Under the pieces are notes generated by a model. The model ran no database searches and was not told the DNA's origin. It worked only from the letters and a program-made list of their open reading frames with translations. A stretch of 64,000 bases of DNA from Deltaproteobacteria bacterium (GTDB lineage Bacteria; Desulfobacterota; BSN033; UBA1163), in contig JAGVBT010000164.1 in the NCBI GenBank assembly GCA_020059605.1, positions 1-64,000 of the forward strand. The letters run 5' to 3'. How positions within the stretch are numbered: the first letter of the stretch is position 1; each line of letters starts with the position of its first letter. Positions 61,448 to 64,000 of this stretch are shown one piece after another. A program made the translations under genes and the position numbers.

Positions 61448-61508
61448 GGTTACGGTGACGAAGCCCCTGCCTACCGGCAGGCAGGGGCTTCGTTCATAAA
61501 AGGTTACG
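61448..61508. repeat. GGTTACGGTGACGA palindrome, copy 3
   Basis: The GGTTACGGTGACGAAGCCCC motif is followed by an inverted half, GGCAGGGGCTTCGTTC, then AAAAGGTTACG. This is the largest copy and shows the other two are fragments of a palindromic element. Confidence 0.6.
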
Positions 61509-61668
61509 TTGATCGTCTTTTAATTGTTTTCCCTAACCGTTACCGATATCCGAAACGGGCCTCGTTACCCTAACCGAAAGACGAAGATCAAACTTCGGTA
61601 CGAGTTTCGACAACGACAAACGTTGGTTGTTACCATTGTCCTTTGGACGAAACCCTTATTTTCAGAGC
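61509..61668. other. gap before the histidine kinase gene
   Basis: No clear gene on either strand, apart from the artefactual N terminus of the ORF at 61627. The SD AAGGAGGT at 61669-61676 ends it. Confidence 0.5.
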
Positions 61669-61680
61669 AAGGAGGTTCAT

Positions 61681-63180
61681 TTGAGCCGGCAGATCCGGAT
61701 CTTAATCGCCGAGGAAGACGAGACCTTTGTCAAGATGATCGAACACTCCCTGAGGGAGTCGGGGGGGAGGTATCTCATCGAAAAAGTTTCATCCGGAGAA
61801 GCCTGCCTGAGCAAACTCCGGGACGAGCAGTTCAACATCCTGCTTCTGGACCATTCTCTTCCGGATGGAGAGGGACTAAACTGGCTTCGGAAGTTTAATC
61901 GGATGGGAATCGGTATTCCCACCATCTTCATCACCGCCAAGGGAGATCCCAGGATGTCCCTTCAAGCGATGAAGGAGGGGGTCTTTGACTATATCAACCG
62001 GTCTGCGGAGTGCGCCAAGGCGTTTCCTTTTGTCGTGAATCGGGCCATCGAGGGATATAACCTGATGGTGGAGAAGGTGAAGCTTCAAAAAGAGTTGATT
62101 GAGACAAAGAATTTTCTCGAATCGATCGTGGAGAGGGCGGGAGATGCTATTTCCGTGGTTGACCTCCAAGGAAAGATCCTTTACTGGAATGAGGGAGCGG
62201 AGAAGATTTACGGATACCCAAAAGAGGAGGTGCTTGGCAAACGACTGTCCGATTTTCTCTTTCCCGTGGACGAAAGCCTGAAAGTGGAAGAAGAGAGATT
62301 GTTGGGTGAATTGATGGCGAGGGTGAAAGAAGGAGAAGCGGTTCCCAATGTAGAAGTCAAAAGGAAGACGAAAGAGGGAAAAGAGATCATCACGAGCATG
62401 ACCATCTCTCCGTTAAGGGATGCGGAGGGAAAGGTCATCGCCGCATCGCGAATCTGCAAAGATATTACCCAATTGAAGAAAGCGGAGGAACGGCTCACTC
62501 TCGCAGAGAGGTTAACCTCTCTGGGAGAGATCTCCGCGGGCGTGGCCCATGAACTCCGAAATCCTCTCGCGGGAATCAAATTAAACACGCAGATTCTTCT
62601 ACGAAAAAAGGATTTCCCCGAGATGGGAAGGCGTCTCCTGGAGAGCACGCAAGAGGGAATCGAGAAGATCCAGAAGATCGTGGATGATATGCTCCACTTT
62701 GCCAAGCCAAGACCATCCCATTTTAAAGAGGTCGAAATCAACCGGGTGGTGGAAGACAGTCTCACCATTTTTCAGACGAAATTGAAGAGGGGCAATATCT
62801 CCCTGGAATTTTTTAAAGGCGAGAGATTGTCGGCGGTATGGATTGACCCTCATCAGATCCAGCAAGTCCTGATTAACCTTATGCTCAATGCCATTCAGGC
62901 AATGGAAAAAGGGGGAACCCTAACCCTGCGGACGTTTTTAGATCATGGGAATCATGTGGCGATTGAAGTGAGAGATACGGGAGTCGGGATTCCCCAATCT
63001 CATCTGAAGAAGATTTTTGACCCGTTCTTCACAACAAAATCTGAAGGGACGGGTTTGGGACTCTCCATCACCCTGAAGATTTTGGAGAGTCATGGGGCGA
63101 CCATCGATGTCGAGAGCCGGGAAGGGAAGGGATCCGTATTCACCATCCATGTGCCGGGGAGGAGTAAGGGTGAAGTTTAA
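61681..63180 (+). CDS. hybrid sensor histidine kinase (REC-PAS-HisKA-HATPase)
   Basis: 499 residues. A receiver (NILLLDHSLPDGEGLNWL), a PAS domain (VVDLQGKILYWNEGAEKIYG), then HisKA with phospho-His in SAGVAHELRNPLAGIKL and the ATPase (INLMLNAIQAMEKGG, EVRDTGVGIP, GTGLGLSI). The start is a TTG at 61681, behind AAGGAGGT; the ORF-track start at 61627 is upstream of the RBS. It pairs with the NtrC-type regulator, which overlaps its end. Confidence 0.88.
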   Translation: MSRQIRILIAEEDETFVKMIEHSLRESGGRYLIEKVSSGEACLSKLRDEQFNILLLDHSLPDGEGLNWLRKFNRMGIGIPTIFITAKGDPRMSLQAMKEGVFDYINRSAECAKAFPFVVNRAIEGYNLMVEKVKLQKELIETKNFLESIVERAGDAISVVDLQGKILYWNEGAEKIYGYPKEEVLGKRLSDFLFPVDESLKVEEERLLGELMARVKEGEAVPNVEVKRKTKEGKEIITSMTISPLRDAEGKVIAASRICKDITQLKKAEERLTLAERLTSLGEISAGVAHELRNPLAGIKLNTQILLRKKDFPEMGRRLLESTQEGIEKIQKIVDDMLHFAKPRPSHFKEVEINRVVEDSLTIFQTKLKRGNISLEFFKGERLSAVWIDPHQIQQVLINLMLNAIQAMEKGGTLTLRTFLDHGNHVAIEVRDTGVGIPQSHLKKIFDPFFTTKSEGTGLGLSITLKILESHGATIDVESREGKGSVFTIHVPGRSKGEV

Positions 63181-64000
63181 AATCTTGGTGATTGATGATG
63201 AACCCATTCTGAGAGAGTCCCTCGAAGTGGCGCTAACGAGTCTGGACCACGAGGTGATCACTGCCAGGACCGGAGAGGAGGGGCTGGAATTTTTGGAGAA
63301 AGAGCCTCCCGACCTTATCCTGCTGGACCACTGGTTGCCCGGCATCAATGGGGATGAAGTTCTCCGGAAGATCCAGGAGAGGGATTCTGAGATCCCCGTG
63401 ATCGTCATGACTGCCCAGGGTTCCATTGAACTGGCGGTCAGCTTAATGAAGATGGGGGCCTTCGATTTTCTGGTCAAACCCTTTGAGCTGGACCAGATTG
63501 AGAGTCTGGTCCAGAAGGGTCTTGAGAGAATCCGGTTAAAAAAAGAGGTCGAATGGCTCCGAATCCAGTATCAGGAAAAATTCCGTTCCGGTGGGTTCAT
63601 CGGAGTCAGCCGTAAGATGAAGGAAATCCTGGAATTGGCAGAAAAGGCAGCCCAGAGCTCCGAGACGACCATTCTGATCGAGGGGGAAACCGGAACGGGG
63701 AAGGAACTTCTTGCCGAATACATTCATTTCTTAAGCCCCCGCTCCTCCTTTCCATTTATTCCCATCAATTGCGGCGCCATCCCCAAGGACCTTTTTGAGA
63801 GTGAACTCTTCGGTTATGAGAAGGGGGCCTTTACCGGAGCCCTGGAGAAAGGGAAGATGGGGAAAGTGGAGGCCGCAGAGAAGGGGACGCTCTTTCTTGA
63901 CGAAGTGGGAGAACTCTCTCCGTCTGCACAGGTGAAGGTATTGAGGGTTCTTGAAGAGAAGGAATACTTTAAGGTCGGAAGTATTGAGAAGAGGAAGGCG
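63170..64000 (+). CDS. NtrC-type sigma-54 response regulator (partial, runs off the end)
   Basis: It is missing from the ORF track because it is cut by the window end. GTG at 63170 lies behind GGGGAGGAG and overlaps the kinase stop. Receiver with the phospho-acceptor Asp in LILLDHWLPGINGDEV, then an AAA+ domain with EGETGTGKELLAEYIH (Walker A) and the sigma-54 contact GAFTGALEKG. FLDEVGELSP is Walker B. The DNA-binding end is outside the window. It activates sigma-54 promoters when phosphorylated. Confidence 0.92.
   Translation, partial: MKFKILVIDDEPILRESLEVALTSLDHEVITARTGEEGLEFLEKEPPDLILLDHWLPGINGDEVLRKIQERDSEIPVIVMTAQGSIELAVSLMKMGAFDFLVKPFELDQIESLVQKGLERIRLKKEVEWLRIQYQEKFRSGGFIGVSRKMKEILELAEKAAQSSETTILIEGETGTGKELLAEYIHFLSPRSSFPFIPINCGAIPKDLFESELFGYEKGAFTGALEKGKMGKVEAAEKGTLFLDEVGELSPSAQVKVLRVLEEKEYFKVGSIEKRKA

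Overview
The window is a contiguous piece of bacterial chromosome, roughly 50% GC by eye, densely coded on both strands with short gaps. The mix of genes suggests a Gram-negative member of the Desulfobacterota (old Deltaproteobacteria) or a near relative. The signs are a selenocysteine peroxiredoxin, PerR/rubrerythrin peroxide defence, a TAXI-type TRAP transporter, a large BTAD regulator, abundant receiver and kinase proteins, and many families of short palindromic repeats between genes. No rRNA, tRNA, CRISPR array, complete prophage or intact insertion sequence was seen.

Layout. 1-6 kb: two small proteins, a VapBC toxin-antitoxin pair and a 1074-residue STAND/BTAD regulator, then a repeat-rich gap. 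6-10.4 kb: a LexA-headed cassette of lexA, a RecA-like protein without a visible P-loop, a small unknown protein and a family B DNA polymerase whose exonuclease acids look lost. It resembles an SOS mutagenesis operon, and repeat DNA has been built into several of its reading frames. 10.4-16.3 kb: small helical protein, DedA, ferredoxin, a cold-shock gene with an attenuator-like leader, a tandem-duplicated unknown protein, an FAD/NAD oxidoreductase next to a truncated macro domain, and an MFS carrier. 16.3-23.7 kb: lipoprotein, an exported peroxiredoxin with in-frame UGA at the peroxidatic position, a DUF1178 protein, a nuclease-like/PDZ protein with an orphan Mu GemA homologue, a phosphoesterase, and a peroxide-defence cluster (PerR, rubrerythrin, Tpx, a TlpA-like thioredoxin, another Prx). 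23.7-31.3 kb: a minus-strand operon for peptide import and isoaspartyl/gamma-glutamyl peptide breakdown. 31.6-41.2 kb: Smr protein, RecB-like Fe-S nuclease, leucyl aminopeptidase, hemE-hemH-hemG, nicotinamidase and a GSA-aminomutase-like enzyme. 41.2-47 kb: TAXI TRAP transporter, D-glutamate cyclase-like protein, endonuclease III. 47.1-59.9 kb: a chemosensory operon with HEAT and HD-GYP proteins, soluble PAS receptor, CheA-REC, CheB, two CheW, CheR-TPR and two receiver proteins. 60-64 kb: an exported unknown protein and a two-component pair whose NtrC-type regulator runs off the end.

The strongest leads are the UGA-containing peroxiredoxin (17.25 kb), the LexA/family B polymerase cassette with its in-frame repeat insert (6-10.3 kb), and the four-segment attenuator before the cold-shock gene (12.34-12.44 kb). 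All coordinates and motifs come from reading the given sequence and ORF track; no database search was possible.
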